Source: Phoronis australis
Lineage: Eukaryota > Phoronida > Phoronidae
Direction of reading: 5' to 3'
NCBI GenBank assembly: GCA_002633005.1
Contig: NMRA01000571.1
Span: forward strand, 614-64,613
DNA length: 64,000 nucleotides
The notes beneath the pieces are model-generated. The model worked only from the letters and a program-made list of their open reading frames with translations, was not told the DNA's origin and made no database searches. Of the stretch, positions 33,941 through 47,200 are shown piece by piece (positions within the stretch are counted from its first letter, which is position 1; each line of letters opens with the position of its first letter). The position numbers and the translations under genes were made by a program.

Positions 33941-36900
33941 ATTATGTATGTAGAACCGTAGATAACTTCAGCAGACTTTTGCTAAGGTCAATTCGCGTTG
34001 TAATGTTACACGCTGAAATAGTGGAAGTACATTGATTTATGTTAAACTTTGATCTAGTTTATTTATTTTCGACATTCTCCACGACATTGTTGATGAAAGA
34101 CTCTTTCGATGTTGCTTGGTCGTTTGAATAACACCCCTGCAGTGGTAACTGATTTTACTTCAAGTCATTCATATTTGGTATGGACACAGGTGTTAAAAAA
34201 TTGTGCAACCACCCTGCTTATTTTTGATATCAGTAAGTGTTCCTGGGGAGTGTTTTTTAATGAATGTGATAAAATCAAAATATTTGTTATTAATGGTTTA
34301 TTAGAAATCTCAAAGTGCACAATCCACATGCCATGTAGTTAATATAATTAACTTTGCTGTTATTTCTCAAACAAATTCCACGATCTTCCGAGAAAAGATC
34401 CAAATGCAGAGTCGGATGATAATTCGTGAATTATTTCGTGTATAGTTAGAAACACAATGAACGTTTCCTTCGCAAACACTTTAACAAAACATATTCAAAA
34501 CCAGGTGCATTAAGTGATGGTCGGTAAACGTTTATAAAGTTACATTGAATATTTAAGTAGGGGAACTCCTTTGCAGCACCAGTCCCGGTAATTATGTACA
34601 TATGGTTGTAAGCCAGTCGACATCACGCTCTGTACAGAAATTTGAGAAAGTGTGTTTTAAGAAGATGAAATGTCGCACAGGCAGAACAGGTCTGTGAAAA
34701 AAGGTTAAACGCACACTTTTTAACAGTATAACTACAATGATCATTCGCATACACGAGATCTCCGGGTTTGAATGAAGCGGTTTTTTGTAGTAATTTTGTT
34801 CGAATTTTTAGACAAAAGACGTCCAAACTTACACTGTCGTCTGCACACAACGTTACATTGCACACAGATTTCAAGAATTTCAAACAGTTAGTTCACAAAA
34901 CATTTCATCAAAACATTATCACAAATATTTATTCAACCATCTGTTGGTTCAGGTGAGTTAAATTAGATATCAAGATATCTGAACTCCTTCACATCACCTC
35001 TCATCTCCAGTACATACATGTACACCTGCCCTGGGCCTCATGTACAAATGGCTGTAGGACTTGAGACATCACCTCACGTGGCGATCACGTGTGCACGTGC
35101 AGCGGTCAACAGAATTATGAACCAGTCACTGTCAGCTAGGAGAATGTGACCGAACTGATCCACACACACACCGCGCGGTCCACACATTTCATCACTGACA
35201 TGAATAATTTATGCTATTTTTATTATTCTGATTGGTGCACTATTTCAATGCAATTTAGCTTTTGTTTATAAACAATTTTTTTGAATTAAGGGTTCAAGAT
35301 AATATGAAGCGGTCGCACCGAAAATTATTTTTTCACTTTGAAGACAAAAGTCTACATCACAGGAAAGGCATTGATGTCTGAAGTACAAAAATTGAAAAAT
35401 TATCAAAATCAAATAGGTCATTCAAAAGTTATCGCCATTTATGTGTTAAATTTAGACTTTATTTTGGTCGGGTCGGCCATCTTGCAATGTCAGCGGCATA
35501 GGTTACGGGTTTAAAGTGCTTAATAAACATTACCGTCCTGTACAATCCAAGAATTTACACCAGTATTTAATCACGCAGATGTATCTTATTGAATGGTTAA
35601 AATGCTCAAAATTCTCGTTATACAACATGGCGACTTATCTGAACTGAAAGGCATGTTTAACCGGTGACATTGTCATCAATGAAGATTTAACTACTAAGTA
35701 TACATTTGTGGTCACCTTGTTGCAAAAGTATACATTTGTGGTCACCTTGTTGCAAAAGTATACATTTGTGGTCACCTTGTTGCAAAAAAAAAACAGTTTT
35801 GCGCAATTTTCCGGTGCCTGTGATATAGCTATCTATGATGAATCTTCTATTTATTTCAATGTGAAGTGCCCATGCAATAGACCTTGCACTCCGCTAAATT
35901 CTGTTGAAAATGTTTTGAAATCGTTATCTTGTTTGAAAGTCAACTTCCGTTCAATTTATGATTATGTGTCACAACAGGACTCATATTTTATGAATTTCAT
36001 GGATAAATTGGGCTTTTGATTCATGTTTTGCAACCAGTTATTTTCGACTTCAAAATTATGTGAAAAATCTTATACTTGATTTACAGAAATTGCTTACATT
36101 TGCATTTAAGAGTGAAGCTCATTCGAATTCTTCTGCCTCAAGGCTTCATATTATTTATAATATTGTCAAGTTCTAATTTCGCCTTTACTGTACTCAGTCG
36201 CCATGGTAACAGTCACGCATGTCTACTTTCATACTTAACGTGAGCTTGGTTCATTCTGTATTGCTGACAATTTCCAAATACATTTTAAGTTACTTATTGT
36301 GGCAAAAGGCTGTTAGAATCATTTTAGTTTGCCTATTAATTTGCACTGAGATCACTTTAGCTACAATAACACTTTGAAACCAGTGCGTCCAATATTTTTA
36401 AGAGATTTCATTTTTATATCTCATGGGAGCGTGACAAAAAGTGACAAAATCAGATTTGGGTGGAATCGGTTAAATGATTAGTGTCATGTAAAAATGACAA
36501 AACTCAGATTAAAGTGACTTTACATATTGTATGTAATGATTATCAGGTAATGAGGTGGACGTTACCAGGGCGCAGCATCAGTTAGCGGCTGACGGAGGGG
36601 AGGGGGGCAGGCACAGGTTAGACATATGGATAGTTTCCAAAGTCACGCTAAAATTAAACTCACTGACTGGAGTGGCTGCACGGGTTACAATTATTCGAAA
36701 ACTTGCATGCAGATAATATTAGTTTTTGGCCACATTAGAAGATAGCAATTGAAAACAAAAAACGTGCTAGAGTGCAGCATGTAAACGACGTTTCGATATT
36801 AATCAAAATCATACTCAGGTACAATAGTAGACAGAAAACAAAATATCGTAACAGAATAGTAGATTAAATATTGAAACGTCGTTCTCAGATATGCATATGC

Positions 36901-37586
36901 CATAGTTTCCTCGATGAAATATTTTGGCCATATTTCATAAAATTTCACCAAAGAAATCTACATGTAGTTATAAAAACTTCCACCAGGAGGCAAACAGTAG
37001 TCGAAGTATCTAAAAAAGACGTCGGCTGATTTGATCACCATAGAAACATATTCTCAAAAATTAATGAAGCCCCTTGATGAGGTTTGATCTGTATCTGATG
37101 CAGCTGCTTACTGCGGGCAGTAAACTACAGTAAAATACATAATAGTATGTCTTTTCTATCGGCTGTTGCTTGAAAACAAACAAAAAGACCATTTTAAATT
37201 TTTTTTAGTCAGACAGAAAACTGGTGAAAAATATCACTGGAAACTACCAGCACCCCACAGCCCCTCAAAAATGGCAAGAATCAATTACACAATATTGGGC
37301 AAAATTTACCGAAGTTTGGCCCTCTTGTGAAGGTTAATGGAAACCACTTTGAAAATTCAAAGACTGTCTTATATTAGAGAGGTTTAATGTCTACAGAAAC
37401 ATTATAAAGATTTTGCCTTTCCCGTTCTTTTTAGCCATTTTAAAACAGCTTCACTAACTGAATCTTTTTGAAGCAAAAATGGGCAATTTTATGCCAAAAT
37501 ATATATGATGTTCTCACTTAAAAATTTCAAATAAGCATTTTGAACATATCCCACCAGGATGAATGTACACACAATTTTTTTTCAAG
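33941..37586. other. No recognisable gene
   Basis: Only short frames. The 103-codon frame at 35,708-36,019 (+) starts inside a 30-nt tandem repeat and shows no known domain. Confidence 0.5.
35697..35787. repeat. Three perfect 30-nt tandem repeats
   Basis: The 30-nt unit TATACATTTGTGGTCACCTT+GTTGCAAAAG is present three times without change and runs into poly-A. Perfect identity suggests recent expansion. Confidence 0.95.
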
Positions 37587-37844
37587 ATCTGAGTCAGTGA
37601 CCCTAGAGTTGCCCTTTTGGTGCTCTCGTGGAATGACAGTTAAAGAGGCACTTCTCCCTGTGACTAATATCGCGGAAAATCGCCGAAGTAGCGGTAGTCC
37701 TGTTACGCTCATAGGATTCCGTTATCAACTCGAGTCACTGCAATTTAAGGGTTGGCTAACCCTAATAAACTCTGAAACCACGTTTTCCACAGTCACTGGT
37801 GGTATCGATGTTCTTTTTGGTAACGGAAATAGAATCCTGTTGTG
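37587..37844 (+). CDS. Orphan exon-like ORF, symmetric phase
   Basis: A 258-nt open frame (86 codons) lies between a strong acceptor (a run of eight Ts, then CAAG|A) and a strong donor (TG|GTAAGT). It starts with one nucleotide of a codon and ends with two, so inclusion keeps frame. The peptide includes ESVTLELPFWCSRGMTVKEA and NRRSSGSPVTLIGFRYQL and looks like folded-domain sequence, not low complexity. I do not recognise the family and found no neighbouring plus-strand exons. Confidence 0.4.
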
Positions 37845-38540
37845 GTAAGTAATATTTTAAGACTTTTTTAACCTAGTGGCCGACTTTTTGTTCAGCTATA
37901 CGCAGATGGACAGCAATTTGGGACCAATTCTGCGGACTTGGTCAGTCAGGAGGTTTATAGCAGTCCATTTCGAGTTTTTACATTCCACTAACCAAATTCA
38001 ATGTTTAAAGTGGAAATAACGTACACGTAAACAAACTGCAGTCCGGTCTCTGGCAAGACCTGGAAAGCTCTATGTTCAAAAGAGACGTTATCATGACACC
38101 AGCTTGTTAAACTTCCAACGAAATTGAAGTTCCTTCAAAGCATTAAAAACAACAGTTGAGATTGTTTATGGAAACGTCTCATTGCAAAATATTTGACTCA
38201 CTTATTCAAAATAAAAATCACCCCGGAAATGTGTGTCGATTGTTATATGCACCCTATTTTAGCGATACAAAACTGGCGTTCTCTTTGAGCAATTGTGAAG
38301 TTAGGCTTACTTAAACTATTTCGATCGACGCAAAAACATGTCCAAACACGTTTTCTAAACATTGCGACCAGTGCTGTAGTGGTAAAATTAGAGGTAAGTA
38401 GGCGCTCAGAGCCCACCGCATCACCTTGAGCACTGACCGCAACTTACGGTGGGTAAACGCCACGTTCAAATGCCAAAAGGTGGTTGGCTACGCCTACGCC
38501 CCACTACAGCGCTGATTGCAACCTTGCAGGGTGGAGCCCC

Positions 38541-38640
38541 AGTGGCGGATCTAGGATACCATAAGGGGGGGGGGGGCAACTTCCTCGGGCAAAGCGCGTT
38601 TGTATGTGCACAGGCGGCCCGAAAGTAGCGGGCCGAGGAT
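38541..38640. mobile_element. Partial GGCGGATC element
   Basis: GGCGGATCTAGGATACCATAAG, a poly-G run and a GCACAGGCGGCCCGAAAG-type core match the left part of 19,138-19,450. The right terminus was not found. Confidence 0.55.
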
Positions 38641-38901
38641 GTAGACTTTCTGTTCAGAAAATCGATCGGGTGCCGCGGGCATGGCATTTCTCACCACGGA
38701 AAAATATTACCCCAACCAGACGTTTCGCCTGTTGCTTCTACACTCTGCAGACCTGTACTATCCCAATATCAAAATGAGAACACGACTACCGTCACAAAGA
38801 TCGCAGATAAGACGGTCGCAGACACTTGGTTGGGTAAGTCGTGTATTTCACAAGAGCGAAGTGTCGCAACGTGAATTCGATCATTGACCGTAATCACTAT
38901 A

Positions 38902-39824
38902 AACTCAAAACCAATACCCCCAATAAAAGAGTAAAGCCCAATGCTACGGGGCAAATTATCCCAGATAAAAAGGTCTACCCGCTGCATTGGTCGACCTTTT
39001 CCCAACTACTTAGTTCAGTGATAAGTCCACAGTAAGCGATTTAGACATGAAAATTTATTAGCATAATAAATATAAAACAAGTTCACAATGATAAGGAATG
39101 TACAGTCACTTGGAAAAGACCAACGATACATATGGAGTGGGATTAATTTGAAAAATATGACACTGTTACATCACTCAAAGAAAATAGTTTCTCCAACCTA
39201 CATGAAGAACAAGTCTCATAATAACGAGTAGGTTAACAATATGCGCAAGTTGGCCAGAAAACATTTTTCCAGAGTACGGGACATAGTGTGTGGGTGCTCG
39301 GAGAAAATGGGAGTTCCGAATTGCGGAACCTTAGGACTCTTACAAGTTACACTGGACAATAANCTCAAAACCAATACCCCCAATAAAAGAGTAAAGCCCA
39401 ATGCTACGGGGCAAATTATCCCAGATAAAAAGGTCTACCCGCTGCGTTGGTCGACCTTTTCCCAACTACTTAGTTCAGTGATAAGTCCACAGTAAGCTAT
39501 TTAGACATGAAAATTTATTAGCATAATAAATATAAAACAAGTTCACAATGATAAGGAATGTACAGTCACTTGGAAAAGACCAACGATACATATGGAGTGG
39601 GATTAATTTGAAAAATATGACACTGTTACATCACTCAAAGAAAATAGTTTCTCCAACCTACATGAAGAACAAGTCTCATAATAATGAGTAGGTTAACAAT
39701 ATGCGCAAGTTGGCCAGAAAACATTTTTCCAGAGTACGGGACATAGTGTGTGGGTGCTCGGAGAAAATGGGAGTTCCGAATTGCGGAACCTTAGAAGGAC
39801 TCTTACAAGTTACACTGGACAATA
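38902..39824. repeat. 461-bp tandem duplication with an N at the junction
   Basis: Two units, 38,902-39,362 and 39,363-39,824, are almost identical. They differ by a few substitutions and one 3-nt indel (TTAGGACT against TTAGAAGGACT). An N at 39,363 marks the junction. Either a very recent tandem duplication or an assembly artefact. Confidence 0.9.
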
Positions 39825-39915
39825 ACCGACGCACTAGGTAATAGGAACGACCCCAAGCTTCATCTTTGGATGTAGATTGGGGATAAAGAACCCAACAGCC
39901 AAGGTAATACACCTG

Positions 39916-40173
39916 CATGCGCGCACCCACCCTAAAAATGGGGGGATCGAATTTTCGGGAATGTGGACCTTTTACTAAGATTCACGGTACGGTACGTTCA
40001 GGGCGAAGAATTGCGCATTTGCCAAATTTTGGTAGTTCCTGCCTTTTAAGTGGACTTTTGTCTCGTTTTTTTTACTTTTTTGGAATTTTTGTTTCTCTGA
40101 GGTGGACCTTTTGCCCACTTTGCTAAATGTCCGTTGGAGACCCCTGAGCCTCCCCTCCCTGGGTGCGCCCATG
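39916..40173 (+). mobile_element. Short TIR element (GCGCGCACC family), inverted copy
   Basis: CATGCGCGCACC and GGGTGCGCCCATG flank an interior that is the reverse complement of 13,104-13,295 (TTTTGTCTCG, TTGTTTCTCTGAGG and GGACCTTTTGCC in order). Confidence 0.7.
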
Positions 40174-43100
40174 AACTGAGTTCCATCATCTTTCACGCAG
40201 TTACATATACCTTTCATTTAGTCCAATAAAAACAGCAGAAAATTAAGTTTAACTTACGAAGCAACAAATTACTACCACAGCCACCACAACCTTCACAAAT
40301 GAATATTGTACTAACACAACAAACAAGACATAAGACAAGAATATATAACAAGAATATATAACAAGAAGAAAATGAATGTACTTTTTCTTATTATCAATAA
40401 CTAACTCTGTAAAATTAATGAAATCCTTCACCAAAAATTTGACATTACAGTTCAAAGAACAGAGGGCAAAGTGACAAGATCGTTAAATGGTTTCAAAATA
40501 AGCACTCCTCATGTCAATTTAATTTAACTAAAGCAAAAATATACACTTATAACTTATACCCAAATCAATTATATTTGCCCACACCCAAACGAGATCGTAA
40601 GTGTTTTCAGCTTACATTTTGTTGGCAGTTCAGACTTCAGGAACAGACTACAAAATGGCATAGCCTACGACAAGTACAGACCCGCCCCCTTTTGTCTAAT
40701 AACCTCTTGGTGTATGTAGCTTGCCATGCTTGCACTGGGTAGACAACACCTTATTGGTTCCATCACACGCGATTACATGAAAAATGCAATAAATTTACAG
40801 GCTTTTTGTTCCTCTAATGCCTCTACCTACTTGTCGCCTACATGCAAGCTGAACCCATGACTCCATGCGTGCTTTACACTCGTTTTCAATCAACATCTTC
40901 AGGACTAGGAATCCTAACATAACTGCATATTTACAATCCAAAAGTTAGCCAGTGGGAAACAATAAAACCCAGGCGTCATACACAAACTTCTCGGGTAACG
41001 GTAATGCCCAATTTCCAAAACACTAGCAGATCATTTTTGTAGCTTAGTCTCATGGATGAAAATGAAGAGGTCATTTTTCGTGTGCCAAATTTTGACGAAA
41101 AATGCAGACTACTAACTGGCATGCATGAAAACAGGAACCCCTGCTACTAATCACAGTCTATTCATCACATTATTCATTAGCATTGCACTGCACGAAAAAT
41201 TCATTGGTTACTACACTCTCAGAACACACCATTTTGCATCTAAAGGTGTTATGTGGAGTATACCCATGGCCTCTATAGAAGTACTTGCCTAGGTACGGAT
41301 CCAGGATCATGACTAGAGGGGATCTGATAACGGACTGACATAAGAGTCACTTTGTACACCACCACAGAAGCAAAAGGGAAGTGGTTGCGCGAGGAGTTTA
41401 ACTTCAATTGCACGTAACAGTCCCAAAAGGGACTCTTAGTTAGGTTCCCTAAATTTTCAATCCAACTTGTACAAACACCACTATCCTTTCTTCTTCTACA
41501 TTACCAGGTCAAGTTTTGAATCTGCTCCCTGCCAAGAGTTAACTATATGCCAAGTTCACACTAAATAGGGACCTTTCCATGCAAAGCCCCTTATTTAAGA
41601 ACCAAGTCTATGTACCTTCGATGAAATAAGAGCTCCGTTTTCAGGAAAATATTATTAAAAATGATGCAAATGAAAGAAAAGTTCACAATAAAGATAAAAG
41701 TGTTAGAAAAATATAACATTAGTGAGCAAAAAGGCTAAATATACACAGACAATTTAGGGAACCTACTCGAGTCCCTATTGTGATTGTTTTACTTACCACC
41801 ACTGGACCCCTGTAGCCAGGCCTGCAGTTAAGAGACCAGTAGGAATGGATTTGACTTGACAATGTCTACACACTATGCAACGGTAGTCATTTTTACATAA
41901 CTACTATTCAAATATTACTGCTGTGAGGTAAAACCTCACCAATTTCGGACAAAAATAAACGCCACAATTGACCGTTTTAATTTTTCAAACGGCTTTAACA
42001 TTGCTTTGGATTTCCCAAAACCTTGTTTGGTGGAAGCTACCACACAGAGCTTGTCTCTTGTGAAAAAAGACCAAACTGATCACTTGCTCATCATGCTGCA
42101 GACATGTTAAAGTAAATACAAGCTTGGGACAGGACTGGTGGCTCCTGCCAACACAAACTAAACAACAACAGTTAAAGTGCAACATATCATAGTCTTGTCA
42201 CCTGTCTAGTATTGCACTCACAGCTTTTAACAATTAGCAAGCCATGAAATTGACAAGAAATAGACCTATGTTTGATACAAATGTTAAATCATCAATAATT
42301 AAATTATTCTTGCAACACTCCAAAAATGAACACACCTGGTCCTGGATAATTCTAAGTAAAATGTAACCATGGAGACAAAACTAATTATTTTTCGTACATC
42401 AAATGCTTCTAACATATTCAGGACGTTATCAGATGGAAGGCATTGTATCGAACTTAAAATAAATCAACCAATAAAGCACACACCCAGGCTTCAAATAATC
42501 CAAATGCTAGATGGATTTTTACATTTTTACCAGAGGCTAGCCAAAACAGCAGAAGCAGACTGATTTCGCATAATTTAGTGGAGATAATGTCAACTAACGC
42601 CGTGCCAATTTAACGAAAGAAAAAACCTAGCCCGGCCAAATACTTTTGGATGTATTAAGTGACTAGAATGCAATGAATATCGGAAAGGTTACTGTGGCGA
42701 ATGTACTTATGGGAAAAACAAAAAATATTCCTCTAACAAAATGTCATTGAGTATTCAAGCACATACATGAAGCTCATTTGAAGCCAATGTACAAAACCAT
42801 AGCCAACAACAAATGCCATAAATATTTACAAAACTCAAAATATAAGGTCGCCTTCTCAAGAGTTTTCTCATATATACAAACAGTCAAAAATCATGCATTC
42901 AGATCGAGAAAGAAACACTGATTATTCGTGAACGTGAGCTCGGTTTTATTCAACGTCGGCGTAGATCTGTAACAAGTTGATCATTGACGAGCAACCATTT
43001 ATTCATTGGCTTTTGATGATGCGGATGTATGCGAAATGACACCTTTTGGGCAAAGCCAAATACAGATCATGTGTACTCTTGAGCGGAGGAGCGAATGTCA

Positions 43101-44238
43101 TTTCAGATGGTCGAGTCAGATCTGTCCGTTAGGTGAATCGTCTCAAAGTTGTGACTGCGGTCCTGCAAAATATTCAGAAAATCACCGTGACACCTTAGGG
43201 TCTTCAGAGTAGACTGAGAAGGATCTTTTAAATATCTGCACTGTGCTGAATGCAGTCTGTCAAGCAGATACAACACTCAACTTCTTCTTAACACAGCATT
43301 TACAGGGGCATTCTTGTTGAACAAGACCAATGAACAGAAATTAGTGACAGTACAGCATCAACCCCACTAACTCCAGTAGCAAACGAATGCTGTGCCGCTG
43401 AACCAAATACTACGCACTAAACAACAGAGTATTTTAATCGTACTTAAATGGTAAAGACACAGGTCCTGATTTAAGCGAACGTATGGCAGACAGCGGGAAA
43501 ACTTATGAATTATTAATAAAATCACAAAAACACTACGTGTTTTGTTTTACAGCTCTGGCCAATGCCGACAACTTCAAGAAGTCCAATGATTATCCCTAAA
43601 TGCATCTCGGGGCCATAAACCACGTCTCCTTTTGATGCAGAAAGACCCCGACACCATTTGTGCAAGTAATGAATAGTTCACACACTTAGCATTTCCCAAT
43701 CACAGATAAACAGGGTCCAACTTTAAATGGCTAACAATACAAACTGAAGAGACAAACATAAAAATGCTAAAACAAGAAAGCAACGTTCATTTTCAAAATA
43801 AACACCTTGAACAAATAAGAAAGCAACCACTACATGATAAAGAAATAAAAAAGAATTTGAACGTAGTAACAACACAAACATAAACTAAACCCAACAAAAC
43901 ACAAGCAAAATGAACAAAATTTCTTTTTGTAAAGTTGAATGTCTTATTCTTAACAATGCTCGATCATCTACAACCCAAAATATTCTGCCACAGTCTATAG
44001 TTGCTAGAGCTAAGACTGCGAGTCAGACAAGTCTGATAAAGACACTTCAACTGAACCACTAATTTCAATGGAATTCAAAATCATCGTTCACCACACTCAT
44101 AATAGATTACAGGATGGCAACTGAGAAAAAAACAAACACCAAAACATATTTTGAACAAACGAGCATCGTCAAGACAGAGACCTAGTTGAGAGCATGCCCA
44201 CCAGTACCACAAAACTATCACCGCCACCACCGACCGGT
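40174..44238. other. Gene-poor stretch downstream of the ELAPOR-type stop codon
   Basis: No coding exon seen. Reading away from the stop at 44,239 on the minus strand, AATAAA occurs at about 42,951 and at other places, so part of this may be a 3' UTR, but its end cannot be fixed. A dispersed repeat copy lies at about 41,927-42,090. Confidence 0.4.
41927..42090. repeat. Dispersed ATTTCGGACAAAA repeat, copy 1
   Basis: Shares order and wording with 45,855-46,075 and 49,396-49,610: AATTTCGGACAAAAATA, a GGCTT.TAACAT.GCT stretch, and CAAAAC.TTGTTT.G. Copies are diverged. The family looks specific to this gene's neighbourhood. Confidence 0.6.
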
Positions 44239-44295
44239 TTACTCGTTCTCGTTACTCACGTCGAAATAGTCCTTCTGTTTGTACGGAGGACTAGA
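44239..44295 (-). CDS. ELAPOR: ELAPOR-type terminal exon with stop codon
   Basis: Encodes SSPPYKQKDYFDVSNENE then TAA (44,239-44,241). The acceptor chosen is TCCTCTTAG|TC because it keeps frame with exon 14 and gives a DYFDV motif like the vertebrate DGFDSV tail. A second AG five bases on (TCTAG) would give a different short end (…LFRRE*), which is less family-like. Confidence 0.75.
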   Translation of the reverse strand, partial: SSPPYKQKDYFDVSNENE

Positions 44296-47200
44296 CTAAG
44301 AGGACAAAAGGGTGGATGAGATGAGAAAACAAAAGACGAGATCGCCACGCATACGAGCACACCGGAAAACCCTAAAATACAGTCCCTCATCCAGAAAACT
44401 TACAGTGTTGGTTAGTACTTCTGTCCAAGACAAAATGAGCGCTGAATTAGCCAGTCAGCAAGGTGAAGGTCATTAAGTCAGAGCAACTGAATTGCTTTTA
44501 CAGGTGACAGTGGGAATTCTAGTGACGATATGCCACAATGTATGTTGGTTTTTGTGTGCAGGGCTTCAGGCCTAAGCGAGTTTAAGCATCAAGATAGAAA
44601 ATCTTCCCTCTTCTGTAAGTTTGGAAACACCCAATTGGTCTATTAAGAAAGGGCCAACCCAAAACCAACCTGTCAGTCAGCAATACAAGGGCCCGCCCAC
44701 TTGACAGATTTCCTTATTGGTGAGGACCACAATTCATTAACTTGATTTCAAAAATGTTCTGCACGTAATCAAAATGCAGTCACATTTTAATAAAACGCAC
44801 AACTCAAGACAACAACATATTGAGTCAATCCCCCTTGCTGCCAGTCACTGTTTTCAGGCAGAGGAAGCCTGCCCCCTTTCTGTTTTCATGTAACCAGTCT
44901 TGAACTTTTTTACTTTTTGTACGTAAGTGGCCTAGCCACCCTTCACAGATGACACAAAATGAAATCCCACTCGGGTTTTCCATCTCAAAAATGCCGAGCT
45001 GCACTCCACATTTCATTTGACACGAAGAACGAAACAAGTCCTGCCTACCTTGCTGCCAGTCATCGACTTGATCTTGCCCAACAGGCCGCCACCCCTCTCC
45101 TTGAACTCGACGGCATCAAAGTGGTCATTCTCCTCGTCTTCGCTATCAATACACTGAGGGGGCGCCGGTAGTTCACCATCCTTTCCGTCGCCACCTGCCA
45201 CTAACTTCATATATTTGTACTCCAATCTGGAACACACATATCACACTGAAGATGAACAACTGGAGCTTTAGGCCAAAGGGTCAACAGGAAGATGAAGATG
45301 AACTCTTGTTTCAGTTAGAACCATCACCAGTGCTGACACATGGAGTCATTGGATACATTAGACAACATGCAAACCAACCCAAAGTAGCCAGAAAAATGGT
45401 TATTCAAGACAAATATCAAGTGACGACAATTCCTACCCAAGACAACAGTTTTGGCTCCCCCGATCTTCATATCATTTACCCACACGAGGTGATATCTCGC
45501 TACCTGAAAAGAGAACCCACATGGGGCTAAGTGAATCGACACTTAAAGCTACGTAGTCCAACTTACTTCCTATTCTTCTTCCAGCAGTAGCACAGCGAGA
45601 TTAAGCAGACGGCGCCGAGGAGGACGACACCGCCGACGATGAGGCCAATGATGATCTTCATCTCATTGGTCAGCGCATCCAGACGGAGCACCTGGCACTT
45701 CTGGTGTGACTCTAAATTCTTGTGATTGCCAGATAACAAGCAGTAGCTGCAACGCAACACAATGACGTTGGATTATGTGTGTGTGACAAGCCACAGCCAA
45801 GATCTGCCACACGACAATGAACTAATGAGATTGACATATTCAAATAAACTAATGGGAAAATCTCACTAATTTCGGACAAAAATAATCCAAAATTGTCCCT
45901 TTAGCATTTTTTAAGGGCTTCTAACATCGCTGTGAATGGCAACAATTTTTCAAAACTTTGTTTAGCAGCAGCTGTTGAATGAAACCTGAAGAGAGAATAT
46001 TATTAATTTTTCTGGCACACGTTTCATGGAAAAAATGACCAAGTAACAATTCACTTATCGGCCATATTGTGTCCCAGTCAGTGAGACTTCACCATAGGCA
46101 GACTTCACCAGAGCTCCGCCTAACTTGGCGGCCAAACTTCTTGCCAGAATTATTTAGCAGGTTCAGCTGTAGAATTTTGGTCGTAATGAAACAGCATTTT
46201 GTCGAATTTCAATGACATGGGCGGCTAACAGTTTTTGGAAGCGAACTTGCGACAAAGCGTGTGAAGCAATACTCGTAGGGATTTTGTTGAGTTTCGATTC
46301 AGTGTGTTTGCCAAAAACAGCATACAAACTGCCTGGTTTAACAGGTGATAAACTTTTGTGTATAAAGATATATTGGCAGCCAATAGAATAGTGACCACCT
46401 GACTACACTCTCAACCACGTATCAGGTAAGTTGGCTTCCAGCGAACACAAATCCTATTAAGATGTCACCAACTTTCCCACTGACCTAGAACAGGGCATGG
46501 TGGGACATCGGGGATTATCTCCACATGAACTATATGACTAAACCTGAGAACTGGGAAATTGTCTGCCACCAACATATTATCCAGGTCTGTTGATTGACAT
46601 GCCAGGGCGATTATAAGGAGACAATGTGATGGGACAAGACATTGGACATCTGGTCAAACACGTGTTATTTTATTTAAAAACTGTATGATTGTATCTTTCA
46701 CTTTAACCAAATGGCAAAATTCATCACTGCTAAGTGCAAACAACTTACACAGGAGCAATGTAGGTGATTTTCTGAAGACCCTTGATACACTCGCCTTTGA
46801 CCTCGCGGTAGTCGGCCTCGCGACATGACGGGCACGCCCAGCGCGTGCGCCACAGAATGTGGAATGTGCAGCCGTCGCACGTGCCATCTGGGCACTTGGG
46901 TGGCAGCTCCATAGTGCCGTTGCCATCCTCTTTGGGATCACACTGCAGTGTGACCACAGTGGAGCGTCCATTAGGGCAAGCCAGTGTGGGACTGTAATAA
47001 CAAAGTAAGGAAGTCAACAAATAGAAATGTGACACTGCAATACAATGTCAGACATGTTACAAAATATCAAATAACCTCCACAACTTATGCAGGCCACATG
47101 CTGTATTCACATGACAGTATGTGAAGATGACATTATGCAGAAGCGCCCCCTATCCTGTCCCAACATCTTATTCTGTCTGCACCACTTTCTCACCAGATGG

